From contig JAFCEM010000008.1 in NCBI GenBank assembly GCA_017609145.1, positions 1 to 17,972 on the forward strand: a DNA stretch of 17,972 nt, given 5' to 3'. Within the stretch, counting starts at the first letter, position 1, and each line of letters starts with the position of its first letter. A program made the translations under genes and the position numbers. Source of the DNA: Candidatus Aenigmatarchaeota archaeon. GTDB lineage: Archaea > Aenigmatarchaeota > Aenigmatarchaeia > QMZP01. The notes under the pieces are model-generated. The model worked only from the letters and a program-made list of their open reading frames with translations, had not been told where the DNA came from and did not search any database. Positions 1 to 8,748 of the stretch are shown in pieces.

Positions 1-1036
1 CTGGCGAAGGTATATCCGGATGCCCGCTTATATCAACCTGTGAAAACGTCATTGGCCTTTTCCTTAGGGTATAATTTATGAACCATATTATGACTATCGG
101 AAGGATAAGGTCGTATGCTATGATGAAATGGAGCGGGCTTATGAACTCTGACATGAATACAGCAGCCAGCGGGGTTATTATGGTTCCAAGGACGGGCAGA
201 ACTATACCCATCATGTGAATGACCATTACGGGCATTTTCAGATTCTGGACATAATGCTTCATCCTGGTTTTTGTCCCGCCAAGTATGGTTTCAAGTGCCT
301 GGTCGAGGACATTCTTTGCCTTTCCTGACAGCTGGGTCTGCGAATCTTTTATGAGGCGCAGCGATTCTGCGAACTCTTCATTCTCAACTTTCCATTTGAC
401 TATATAGTCGCTCAGTGCATCGTTCGCTGAATAATACTTTCTCATCTCTATATCCCAGATAAGCCTTCTCATGTCTTGTGCCAGCGGACCTGTTATGTTT
501 GAGGCTGTGAATCTCAGTGCCCGTTCAAGATTCGGCGAAACTCTCATGGAAATAACCATGTACAGTATTGAGAGTATTATCTGGGAGCTTGCCTCTATCC
601 GCTGGGATTTTACAAAATTGCTGGGGTATTTGAGAAGATAGTATGCTATGGGCATCCCGACCATGGCCAGGACAAGCCCGCCAATCATTGAAAGTATGCC
701 AAGTATGATAAAGACCAGGCACATGCACACAAACAAAAGGATGGTAAGCACAAACAGGCCCCCGACACCCTCAGGTGTTACCCTGAGACCTGTAAAGGAG
801 ATGGCACTTTCCAGTTCCTTGGTGGTTTTTTTGTCAAGATTCATCTTGACTAATTTTGATGTGAATCCCACGAGTTTTTCATACCAGCCGGCTTTTCTTC
901 GCTGTGATTTTTTGTATATTCTATATTCCCTTGTGCTGGTTAGGGAAGCCGGCCTCTCTCCCGGGAGCAGAATCTTTTCATATCTTCCGGCTCTCCTGAT
1001 GAGTTTCTTTTTTTTCTTTCTTGAGAACGAGGGCAT
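1..1036 (-). CDS. Type II secretion system F domain protein (FlaJ/TadC/PilC-like), 3' end outside window
   Basis: Reading the minus strand from the ATG at 1036 gives 345 codons with no stop before the window edge, so the protein is C-terminally incomplete here. A TAA lies in frame two codons before this ATG, which fixes the start. The first 65 residues are strongly basic (a KKKKK run near residues 7-11). Two adjacent membrane segments follow at about 92-135, then a soluble helical region at about 145-265, then two more hydrophobic segments at about 268-292 and 303-321. This order matches the T2SF domain of archaeal pilus/archaellum platform proteins (FlaJ) and TadC. Such proteins sit in the cytoplasmic membrane and work with a secretion ATPase. 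No ATPase or pilin gene lies in this window, so pilus versus archaellum cannot be decided. It is divergent from cysS, sharing a 59-base intergenic region. Confidence 0.82.
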   Translation of the reverse strand, partial: MPSFSRKKKKKLIRRAGRYEKILLPGERPASLTSTREYRIYKKSQRRKAGWYEKLVGFTSKLVKMNLDKKTTKELESAISFTGLRVTPEGVGGLFVLTILLFVCMCLVFIILGILSMIGGLVLAMVGMPIAYYLLKYPSNFVKSQRIEASSQIILSILYMVISMRVSPNLERALRFTASNITGPLAQDMRRLIWDIEMRKYYSANDALSDYIVKWKVENEEFAESLRLIKDSQTQLSGKAKNVLDQALETILGGTKTRMKHYVQNLKMPVMVIHMMGIVLPVLGTIITPLAAVFMSEFISPLHFIIAYDLILPIVIIWFINYTLRKRPMTFSQVDISGHPDIPSP

Positions 1037-1095
1037 GCTTTATTATTGCTTTTTTTGGCTTAATAATTATATTAAACAGCCCACAAATAGATAGT
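1037..1095. promoter_or_regulatory. Shared divergent promoter region between the T2SF gene and cysS
   Basis: These 59 bases are very AT-rich. The stretch around 1059-1076 (TTAATAATTATATTAAA) contains TATA-like sequence on both strands. It lies 20-37 bases before the cysS ATG at 1096 and about 25-35 bases before the opposite ATG at 1036. There is no clear Shine-Dalgarno before either start, so short or absent leaders are likely. Promoter function is inferred from position and composition. Confidence 0.5.
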
Positions 1096-2511
1096 ATGGC
1101 ACTCAGGTTCTATAATACACTAAGCAGAAAGAAGGAAACATTCAGACCGCTGAAGAAGGGAATTGTCAAGATGTACAACTGCGGCCCAACCGTTTATGAC
1201 TTTGCCCATATAGGGAACTTCCGTGCATATGTGTTTGCAGACCTGCTCCGCAGATATCTTGAATACAAGGGATTCAGGGTGAAGCAGGTGATGAACATAA
1301 CTGATGTAGGTCATATGAGCATTGATGACGATGCTGACAGCAGGGGTGAGGATAAAATAGAAGCCTCGGCCAGAAAGCAGCACAAAACACCGCTTGAGAT
1401 TTCACACTTCTATACAAAAGCATTTATTGAGGACGCCAAGAGCATGAACCTTATGAAACCCATGAAGATGCCAAAGGCCACCAAACACATAAAGGAAATG
1501 ACGGCGCTTGTGCAGAAGCTTATAAAGAAAGGTCATGCCTATGTGGTCAATGGCTCAGTATATTATGATGTTGGAAGTTTCAAAAAATACGGAAGGCTGT
1601 CCGGCAACTCAATAGAGCAGCTCAGAGCAGGGGCAAGACTTGAAGTCAACCCGGAGAAGAAGAACCCCCTTGACTTCGCTCTGTGGATCAGTAATCCCAA
1701 ACACGTCATGCAATGGGATTCCCCATGGGGTAGGGGATACCCCGGCTGGCATATAGAGTGTTCCGCGATGTCTATGAAGTACTTGGGTGACACAATTGAC
1801 ATACATACAGGCGGAGAGGACAACATCTTCCCGCACCACGAATGTGAGATTGCCCAGTCCGAAGGGGCGACAGGCAAACCCTTTGTGAGGTACTGGCTTC
1901 ATATAAGGCACCTTATGGTAAACGGCCAGAAGATGAGCAAGTCCAAGGGCAACTTCTATACCCTGAGGGACCTTTTGGCCAAAGGATACAACCCAAAGGC
2001 AATAAGATATCTTCTGCTTTCAGCCCATTACAGAACAAGGTTGAACTTCACTGAAGATGGTGTCAAGAAGGCAGAGGGATTAATCAGGAGATTTGGCGAA
2101 TTCATGGAAAATATGCGCACGGGAAAGGACAATGCAAAATCCCTTAGAGCCATTAAAAAGGTAAATAAGGAATTCGAGGCAGCTATGGATGACGACCTTA
2201 ACATGCCCAGAGCCCTTGCATCAATATTCGAATTTATGCGCAATCTCAACAAATCGGGTGGTGGTCCTAAGGCCTATCAGACCATGATAGCATTTGACAG
2301 CGTTCTCGGACTCGGGCTCTCTGATATCGAAGCTTGGAAAGTCGCCAAAGATGCGGAACCGGAGATAAGGAAGCTTATAAAGAAGCGCGAGGAACTGAGA
2401 AAAACAAACAAATGGTCAGAAGCGGACAAAATTCGCGCTGCTCTCACAAAGAAAGGAATAGTCATAGAGGATACTGAAAAGGGGCCTAGATGGAGAAAAG
2501 TGAAAAAATGA
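1096..2511 (+). CDS. cysS: Cysteinyl-tRNA synthetase
   Basis: Class I aminoacyl-tRNA synthetase that attaches cysteine to tRNA-Cys in the cytoplasm. The 471-residue product is close to the usual length. It begins MALRFYNTL, typical of CysRS, so the ATG at 1096 is chosen. The frame is open upstream to 1021, but those 25 codons are hydrophobic, begin with TTG and are unlike the family. Visible motifs are the nucleotide-binding HIGN at about residues 37-40, the zinc-ligand set (Cys in YNCGPTVYD, Cys in WHIECSAMS, and HHECE), and KMSKSKGN near residue 278. The C-terminal region carries the helical tRNA-binding part. Its stop overlaps the next gene's start (ATGA at 2508-2511), so the two are probably co-transcribed and translationally coupled. 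Nothing looks damaged. Confidence 0.97.
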   Translation: MALRFYNTLSRKKETFRPLKKGIVKMYNCGPTVYDFAHIGNFRAYVFADLLRRYLEYKGFRVKQVMNITDVGHMSIDDDADSRGEDKIEASARKQHKTPLEISHFYTKAFIEDAKSMNLMKPMKMPKATKHIKEMTALVQKLIKKGHAYVVNGSVYYDVGSFKKYGRLSGNSIEQLRAGARLEVNPEKKNPLDFALWISNPKHVMQWDSPWGRGYPGWHIECSAMSMKYLGDTIDIHTGGEDNIFPHHECEIAQSEGATGKPFVRYWLHIRHLMVNGQKMSKSKGNFYTLRDLLAKGYNPKAIRYLLLSAHYRTRLNFTEDGVKKAEGLIRRFGEFMENMRTGKDNAKSLRAIKKVNKEFEAAMDDDLNMPRALASIFEFMRNLNKSGGGPKAYQTMIAFDSVLGLGLSDIEAWKVAKDAEPEIRKLIKKREELRKTNKWSEADKIRAALTKKGIVIEDTEKGPRWRKVKK

Positions 2512-3272
2512 CGGCGAAGATAACATTCTTGGGAAGCGGCGGAAGCCGGTTTGTTGTGCTGACGCAGGCGAGATCCAGTGGTGGCTGGATACTTGAGATG
2601 GACGGCGAGATACTTCACATAGACCCGGGCCCGGGCGCACTCGCGGCAGCCAAAAAGTACAAGGTGAATCTGAGGAAGCTTACAGGGGTTTTGGTTTCCC
2701 ATACACACACAGACCATTATACGAATGCTGAGTTGGTTGTGGAAGCAATGACATCCGGTGCAAGGATAAAGAGGGGAACCGTGATAGGCAACAAATATGC
2801 CATCAGAGGAGGCGACGGCCACCATGCCGTTTTCAGCAGCTTCCATCTTAATGCAGTCAGCAATTATAAGGCCCTGAAACCCGGAGATGAAACAAACGTA
2901 GGCAGGATAAAGATTACTGCAACACCGACAAAACACAAAGACGAAAAGGGAATAGGGTTTGTTTTTGAAGGCTCTGTGAAGATAGGCTATCCTTCAGATG
3001 GGATGTATTTCAACGGGCAGGAAAAACATTTCCAGGGATGCGATTGCCTCATTCTTAACTGCCTCAGGCCAAGAAGCGATAATTGGCCAGGACACATGAA
3101 TACGAGGCAGGCACTGGAACTCATCAAAAAAACCAAACCCGGTTTTGCTATCCTGCAGCATTTCGGGATGAAGATGCTGAAGGGAGTTTCTTTCAAAGAG
3201 GCAAAATGGATAGAGGAAGAAAGCGGCATAAAGACAATAGCTGCAAAAGACGGTATGAAAATCACTGTTTAA
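2508..3272 (+). CDS. Metallo-beta-lactamase fold hydrolase
   Basis: A 254-residue protein of the metallo-beta-lactamase superfamily, closest in appearance to the small PhnP/RNase Z-like phosphodiesterase group (COG1235-type). The start at 2508 forms an ATGA overlap with the cysS stop; an in-frame ATG at 2490 would add six residues. The sequence has the opening strand-turn LGSGGSR at residues 8-14, the metal-binding HTHTDH near residues 66-71, a later KHKDEKG segment, PSDG with the expected aspartate near 165, and a C-terminal LQHFG supplying a last histidine near 217. These are the two-metal ligands expected of a working hydrolase. Substrate cannot be told from sequence: cyclic nucleotide, RNA and phosphonate phosphodiesterases share this fold. 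It converges on the next gene with an 11-base overlap at 3262-3272. Confidence 0.85.
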   Translation: MTAKITFLGSGGSRFVVLTQARSSGGWILEMDGEILHIDPGPGALAAAKKYKVNLRKLTGVLVSHTHTDHYTNAELVVEAMTSGARIKRGTVIGNKYAIRGGDGHHAVFSSFHLNAVSNYKALKPGDETNVGRIKITATPTKHKDEKGIGFVFEGSVKIGYPSDGMYFNGQEKHFQGCDCLILNCLRPRSDNWPGHMNTRQALELIKKTKPGFAILQHFGMKMLKGVSFKEAKWIEEESGIKTIAAKDGMKITV

Positions 3273-5745
3273 TCATATTGTAGCCGAAAAAAATAAGCAT
3301 AAGAATTATTATAAGAATTGCAAAGAGCATCCAAGAAGAAAACTCATTACAGGGCTTGTCGCACGCGCCGCCACAATCTACACCGTCCTCATTCAGGTCC
3401 TGCTTACCGTTAAAGCAGGTTTCTTCTGGGTTACAATTTTCGTCGGTCGCCCCGTCACAGTCATTGTCAATTAAATCATAGCATATCTCTGTTGTGGGTC
3501 CGGTCTCGCCTACACAACTTCCCCAGCGCCCGTTTTCTTTGCAGGTCTGGACTCCCTTTTCACATGCGCCTGTATCGGTTCCACATTCCCTTGTTTCTGA
3601 CGGCGTGCAGCACACCAGGCCTTCATCGATTTTTCCGTCACAGTCATCATCTATATCATTGCAGGGGTCGTCGTTCTCATCCCTCTTGTCATTCCCACCG
3701 TAGCACCAGCACTTTGACTCTTCGGCTGACTTGCCCCCGTTCACATTGTCAACTATGCCATCACAGTCATCATCAAGCGTGTTGCATACCTCAATCTCCG
3801 GCCCGGTTTCAGCCAGGCACTCGCTCCATTCACCATCACTGCATATCTGGTAGCCTTCTATGCATATTCCGGCATTTGTTCCGCATGGCTTGACGTCCCC
3901 GGTTTTGCATACATACGTGCAGTTCTGCCATTTTCCGTCGACCATTATACCGCTTTCGTCGATAATATAATCACAGTCATCATCCTTTCCATTATCACAA
4001 ATCTCGGTCAGGTCCCCCGGCTCAAGCGTGTTGCTGCATGTTACACCAAGCTTGTCTTCGGTGCACATCAGCACACCCTCACAGACCCCGGCCTTTCCAC
4101 AATTTTCCCCGGCATCAAAACCCTCATCAATAACACCGTCACAGTCATTGTCCAGATAGTCACAAAGCTCCACCGCTTCCGGATGCACGTCTTTCTTTCT
4201 GTCATCACAATCGTTCCCACCCTCTTTCACTGCACAGTAGCCATCCCTGTCAAGGTCATTGCAGGTCATAAAGCTGAAAGAGCCTGTTTTGAGAACAGTT
4301 CCGCTGTTTTCGATCTTGAAGATAACATCGTGCTCGCCCGTGGAAATTGGTGACGCCAGAACAAACGTACTGAAGTCCTCTTCAATCAGATAAGCATCGG
4401 CCATCTCCTGGGAACTCGTAACACCACTAACCGTTACCGGCGGATTGGTCGGGCTGCTGGAGCCAGGCGAAACAACAACGGCATCCTCCGAATCGCTTGT
4501 TTCCACAGCATAACAGTTTCTTATCTCCTGCTCGCAGTTTTCCATCTCACCGGTGCAATACTTGAATTCGTCCGCAAAAAGATTGTTCTCGAAGTCGTCA
4601 ATGGAATATTCCGCTTCATAGGAGCTGTCATAGCTGCACTCTATTTTGTTATTGAATATGTCCCTGCCCTCGTTCACGTTAGCATCCCTTGAAACCGCAT
4701 GCGTTTCAGTCTGCTGTTCGCTGTAATCCGTATAGGCACAAAGCTCCGGCCCGTTCGCCGGCAGGCGGTTTATGATATAGCTGGCCTGATAGTCATAATC
4801 GAATATCACCACAAGGCCTGTTTCATAGTCCCAGTACGCACTCTGATTCATTTTCTGGTAGGTTGTCTCGCCGCCATCAATCTTGTATATACCTCCACTG
4901 TACTGCGTAGGGCCTCCATATGCTGTATATCCCTCATCCAGGCTTGCGCCATCAAAGGGTGCATAAAACCTGTACCAGTCATTCACACCAGTGCAGCCTG
5001 AATAGACATCGGTGTTACATGGTTCTAGGTCTGTTATGCTCTGCTCTATCCACAGGCCGCCGCCCGAACTGGAGTCCTCACATGACTGTCTCATGGTCAG
5101 CTGAACCCGGGTACCGTCCAGGCCGGGTGCACTGCCGCAACTTTCGCTATAGTCACCGTTGCGGCACTTCACTTTCCATGAAAGGTCCTTTTCGTTGTTG
5201 TCCCCAGGCAATGAAACACTTGACATGCTGTCGTATATCAGCTCGGAATTCTCGCTGCCGTCGATGACTGCGTCCTTGTCTTCAACAATAGTATCTGACC
5301 ATTCGCATTCATAAGGTGGGCCGCAGGGACAGTCACAATCACCATCACCCGCACATTCGGCATTGCCGCACGTACCCTCAACCATCAGCGAATAGGAAAA
5401 CTCCTGCGCTGGGTATTCATACCAAGTCACCCTGATTTCGCCGGTTATGTTGTATCCAAAAGGATATTTTTTGTATGGCAGGTCGCCCGGGCTCTGTGGC
5501 AGCAGTCCGCTCATGTCAATGCCTGAATAAAGTTCCCCGTCCAGATATGCATTAAGATAGGGGGTCGGGGTTTTGGGTATGTCACCAAATTCTGTGAAGC
5601 TTATCAGAATCTCACCCGTCAGATTTTCGGCCGTGCAGTATGAACCCTTGAAATTGGTTATCTCCATTTCTATGTTGGCTGCCGCATGCTGGATGAGCAG
5701 AAATAATACAAACACAAAGGCGACAAAACAGCATCTCCCTTTCAT
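3262..5745 (-). CDS. Secreted, membrane-anchored MopE-like repeat protein
   Basis: An 827-residue extracytoplasmic protein. Residues 1-23 form a signal peptide with a basic start, hydrophobic core and small residues before the presumed cut. Residues about 24-490 are Asp-, Tyr- and Cys-rich and not recognised. From about residue 493 a series of acidic Cys repeats follows, with DxDCD-type cores near 535, 590, 660, 702 and 764. They are separated by units of the form C-G-(x)n-G-x-C-(x)n-G-x-Q-x-C. This matches the putative metal-binding motif of MopE, a copper-binding surface protein of methanotrophs, and many large surface proteins that bind Ca or Cu. A DGVDCGGxC segment then precedes one C-terminal membrane helix at about 803-822 with a very short tail. 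It is therefore displayed outside, anchored by its C-terminus. Metal identity and role are unknown. It is divergent from the Lhr helicase. Confidence 0.8.
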   Translation of the reverse strand: MKGRCCFVAFVFVLFLLIQHAAANIEMEITNFKGSYCTAENLTGEILISFTEFGDIPKTPTPYLNAYLDGELYSGIDMSGLLPQSPGDLPYKKYPFGYNITGEIRVTWYEYPAQEFSYSLMVEGTCGNAECAGDGDCDCPCGPPYECEWSDTIVEDKDAVIDGSENSELIYDSMSSVSLPGDNNEKDLSWKVKCRNGDYSESCGSAPGLDGTRVQLTMRQSCEDSSSGGGLWIEQSITDLEPCNTDVYSGCTGVNDWYRFYAPFDGASLDEGYTAYGGPTQYSGGIYKIDGGETTYQKMNQSAYWDYETGLVVIFDYDYQASYIINRLPANGPELCAYTDYSEQQTETHAVSRDANVNEGRDIFNNKIECSYDSSYEAEYSIDDFENNLFADEFKYCTGEMENCEQEIRNCYAVETSDSEDAVVVSPGSSSPTNPPVTVSGVTSSQEMADAYLIEEDFSTFVLASPISTGEHDVIFKIENSGTVLKTGSFSFMTCNDLDRDGYCAVKEGGNDCDDRKKDVHPEAVELCDYLDNDCDGVIDEGFDAGENCGKAGVCEGVLMCTEDKLGVTCSNTLEPGDLTEICDNGKDDDCDYIIDESGIMVDGKWQNCTYVCKTGDVKPCGTNAGICIEGYQICSDGEWSECLAETGPEIEVCNTLDDDCDGIVDNVNGGKSAEESKCWCYGGNDKRDENDDPCNDIDDDCDGKIDEGLVCCTPSETRECGTDTGACEKGVQTCKENGRWGSCVGETGPTTEICYDLIDNDCDGATDENCNPEETCFNGKQDLNEDGVDCGGACDKPCNEFSSWMLFAILIIILMLIFFGYNMIKQ

Positions 5746-5823
5746 ATTTATAATTTGTCCAGCCTTCTTAATTAACTTTGATGCCAGAATCCTGTTTTTA
5801 AGGATTTTCCTTAATTTAAAGGT
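5746..5823. promoter_or_regulatory. Divergent promoter region with nested inverted repeats
   Basis: The 78-base gap between the MopE-like and Lhr genes holds two overlapping inverted repeats: AATCCT (5788-5793) with AGGATT (5801-5806), and AAGGA (5800-5804) with TCCTT (5808-5812). The TATA-like GTTTTTAAGG at 5794-5803 lies inside the first repeat, about 25 bases before the helicase ATG at 5824. TTAATTAA at 5768-5775 is the likely TATA for the minus-strand gene, about 25 bases before 5745. A protein binding the repeats would block the helicase promoter; this is inferred. Confidence 0.45.
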
Positions 5824-8748
5824 ATGACAAGCTTCAGGAAACGAAAAACGGAATATGACAATACATTCAGGCTTTTTACACCTGAGGTAAGGGCCGCTGT
5901 GAGAAAACGCTTTGAAAGCCCCACCCCCATTCAGGATATTGTTATCCCAAAGATTCTTAAGGGCAGGAACGTGCTCATGATGTCAGAGACGGGCTCGGGC
6001 AAAACAGAGGCTGTTATGCTCCCCCTTTTCAACGGGTTGGTTAAAAGGCAGGCACCGAAACCCATAAGCATACTCTACATCTGTCCCCTACGCAGCCTTA
6101 ACAGAGACCTGCTCAAGAGAATATTGTGGTGGTCAAAGGAGCTTGGTTTTGACGTTTCTGTCAGGCATGGCGACACGTCGCAATATGAGAGGCACATGCA
6201 GTCGCAGAACCCTGCAGACGTGTTCATCGTCACCCCCGAAACATTGCAGGCAATACTCACGGGAAAGCTCATGAGGAAGCACCTCGCAAACGTAAGATGG
6301 ATTGTCATAGACGAGCTGCACGAGTTGTGCAGCAACAAGCGTGGCGTCCAGCTCTCTGTTGGTCTGGAGAGGCTCAAGGAAATAATAGCGTCATCAGGAA
6401 ATCCAAAACCGCAGATGATAGGAGTTTCTGCGACAATAGGCTCCCCAGAGCTGGTGGCTAAATTTCTTTCGCCTGACATGCAGTGTGAGATAGTCAAGAC
6501 AGAAAAGACAGGAGATTTTAACGTGCTCGTCGAATCGCCGGTTCCGGTAAAGGAGGATTTCAGCATCGCTTCCAACATATGGATTTCCCCGGTGATAGCC
6601 GCAAGGCTTGGAAGGATAAGGCAGATACTCTCCGAAAAGGCCTCGGTTTTGACGTTCACCAACACAAGAGAATTCGCCGAGATTCTGTCCTCAAGGCTGA
6701 AGAACATGGATGGCGGCCTCGCGGTCGAAACCCATCACTCTTCGCTTTCCAAGGAGGTCAGGATAGAGGCCGAAGAGAGATTTAAAGAGGGCGAGCTCAA
6801 GTCGCTGATATGCACATCCAGCCTGGAGCTCGGCATAGACGTTGGCCTGATAGACTTCGTTATACAGTACCAGTCTCCGCGGCAGGTTGCCAAATTCATA
6901 CAGAGGGTTGGGAGAGCCGGCCATACACTAGACAGGAAGTCGGAAGGTGTGATAATATCGTCAGAAGCCGAGGACTGTTTTGAGTCAACAGTGATAGCGA
7001 GCCATTCACTGAAGGGATTGATAGAGCCTACCGAAGTCTATCCAAAATCCCTCGATGTACTCGGGCACCAGATAATAGGAATGGCACTGGAAGAGTACAG
7101 GATACCTTTTGACAAGGCTTTCGGGATAATAAAGAAGGCGGAGCCATTCAGAAAGGTTACAAAGGATGAGATGTTCAGCATGTGCGAACTGATGCAGAAG
7201 CTGGGCATGTTGTGGATGGATGATTCGGATGAGGGTATCCTGCTCAAGCGCAGGAAAAGGGCATGGGAATACTACTACCAGAACCTGTCCACCATACCCG
7301 ACGTGAAGAATTACATGGTGATAGACACAGTCTCGAACAAACCAGTTGCCACGCTTGACGCAGAGTTCGTGGTGCTGCATGGTTCGCCGGGGACATCTTT
7401 CATCTGCAAGGGGCAGACATGGAGGATACTCGAGCTACGGGAGGGCAAGATATTCGCCGAGCCGGGCAAGGGCATCGAGGCTGCAATACCTGCGTGGGAA
7501 GGCGAACTCATACCAGTGCCCTGGGATATTTCGCAGGGCGTGGGAGCACTGAGAAGGGAGATAAGCGAACTCCTCTCCGGAAAAACAGAAAGAGTCGCGA
7601 TAATAGAGGCCCTGAAAAGGAAATACCCTGTAACGGCCGAAACTGCGGAAAAGATGCTTTCCATGATTGAGATACAGTCAAGAAAGGGAATCGTTCCTGA
7701 TGACAGAACAGTGCTGATAGAATACGGTGAAACAAAGAGCATGAAAGAGGAGGGCTACGCAACCCGCCGGCTTTCGCCCGCAATGGACTACTGGATCGTC
7801 ATCCACACATGTTGGGGCTCAAAAGTCAATGAAACGGTCGGCAGGGCGCTTTCCGCGCTGCTGACGAACAGGTTCGGCTCCGTTGGCCTGCAGACAGACC
7901 CATACAAGATAATACTGAAAATGCAGTCCGGTGATGATTTCAAAAGCGCTATTGAGCTCTTCAGGACAATGGAACCGAAAACCCTTCCGGACATAGTCCG
8001 GCTGAGCCTGCGAAACAGTGAGCTGTTCAGATGGAGGTTCCTGCACGTTGCAAAGAGGCTTGGCATAATATCAAGGGAGGCAGACTTTGGAAAGAACTAT
8101 CTGAAGAAAATCGTTGAATCCTACCTCAACACTCCCGTGTCCACCGAAGCGCTGAATGAAATAGAGCAGGACAAGCTTGACATAAAACAAGCAGTCAGGG
8201 CAATGGAGATGGTGAGGGACAAAAAGGTTGATGTCGTTGTGAAGAAAGGGCTTTCGCCCATGTCAGAGGCCGGCGTCCTGAAGAAATACGAGATAATCGC
8301 GCCGGAGAGGCCCGAAAAAGAGATATTCGAGATCTTCAGGCAGAGGATCATGAACACAAGAATGAGGCTCCTGTGCTGCCACTGTGGGTTCGGCATTAAC
8401 TATGACATGAAGGACCTGCCTGATGAAATCAAATGCCTGAATTGCGGAGCGCGACTGGTCAGCGTGATAACTCCCTACGATAGGGAGAAGGAAAGGCTGC
8501 TTAAGAAGTTCATAGCAAAGAAGCAGCAGCTCGAGAAGCCCGAGCTGGACACAGTCAGCGGGCTCATGGACATCGCCGGCATGGTCTCGAGTTCGGGGAG
8601 GGATGCTGTCATTGCCCTTGCAGGCCGGGGCGTGGGCCCGCGCGCTGTAGCGCGCATACTCCTGAAGCAGAGCACCGGCGACGAGCTGCTGAGGGACATC
8701 CTCCGCGAAGAACAAAAATTTTCTAGGACAAAGCGTTTTTGGCGATGA
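5824..8748 (+). CDS. lhr: Lhr-family superfamily 2 helicase with C-terminal zinc ribbon
   Basis: A 974-residue ATP-dependent 3'-5' helicase of the Lhr (large helicase-related) family, acting on DNA or RNA-DNA hybrids in repair or RNA processing. Visible motifs in order are the Q-motif region TPIQ near 34-37, Walker A SETGSGKT at about 54-61, DELH near 163-166, SATIG near 202-206, TSSLELGIDVG near 331-341 and QRVGRAGH near 360-367. A winged-helix and Lhr-core region of about 400 residues follows. A four-cysteine zinc ribbon is formed by C851/C854 and C871/C874 (C852 adjoins). The protein ends in RTKRFWR, like the family's usual end, so it appears complete. The last 26 bases are also read antisense by the LAGLIDADG gene. 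A COG1407-type phosphoesterase lies 2.3 kb downstream. The exact archaeal Lhr subgroup, or a Ski2-like assignment, is not certain. Confidence 0.92.
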   Translation: MTSFRKRKTEYDNTFRLFTPEVRAAVRKRFESPTPIQDIVIPKILKGRNVLMMSETGSGKTEAVMLPLFNGLVKRQAPKPISILYICPLRSLNRDLLKRILWWSKELGFDVSVRHGDTSQYERHMQSQNPADVFIVTPETLQAILTGKLMRKHLANVRWIVIDELHELCSNKRGVQLSVGLERLKEIIASSGNPKPQMIGVSATIGSPELVAKFLSPDMQCEIVKTEKTGDFNVLVESPVPVKEDFSIASNIWISPVIAARLGRIRQILSEKASVLTFTNTREFAEILSSRLKNMDGGLAVETHHSSLSKEVRIEAEERFKEGELKSLICTSSLELGIDVGLIDFVIQYQSPRQVAKFIQRVGRAGHTLDRKSEGVIISSEAEDCFESTVIASHSLKGLIEPTEVYPKSLDVLGHQIIGMALEEYRIPFDKAFGIIKKAEPFRKVTKDEMFSMCELMQKLGMLWMDDSDEGILLKRRKRAWEYYYQNLSTIPDVKNYMVIDTVSNKPVATLDAEFVVLHGSPGTSFICKGQTWRILELREGKIFAEPGKGIEAAIPAWEGELIPVPWDISQGVGALRREISELLSGKTERVAIIEALKRKYPVTAETAEKMLSMIEIQSRKGIVPDDRTVLIEYGETKSMKEEGYATRRLSPAMDYWIVIHTCWGSKVNETVGRALSALLTNRFGSVGLQTDPYKIILKMQSGDDFKSAIELFRTMEPKTLPDIVRLSLRNSELFRWRFLHVAKRLGIISREADFGKNYLKKIVESYLNTPVSTEALNEIEQDKLDIKQAVRAMEMVRDKKVDVVVKKGLSPMSEAGVLKKYEIIAPERPEKEIFEIFRQRIMNTRMRLLCCHCGFGINYDMKDLPDEIKCLNCGARLVSVITPYDREKERLLKKFIAKKQQLEKPELDTVSGLMDIAGMVSSSGRDAVIALAGRGVGPRAVARILLKQSTGDELLRDILREEQKFSRTKRFWR

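Noticed and set aside
1021..1095. Upstream extension of cysS from a TTG at 1021
   Set aside because: The extra 25 residues are hydrophobic, unlike any CysRS start, and overlap the divergent gene and its promoter; the ATG at 1096 gives the typical family N-terminus.
3492..3893. Plus-strand open frames opposite the MopE-like gene, and similar long antisense frames in cysS and the helicase
   Set aside because: They mirror the skewed codon use of the real gene on the other strand and have no recognisable motifs, promoter or ribosome site.
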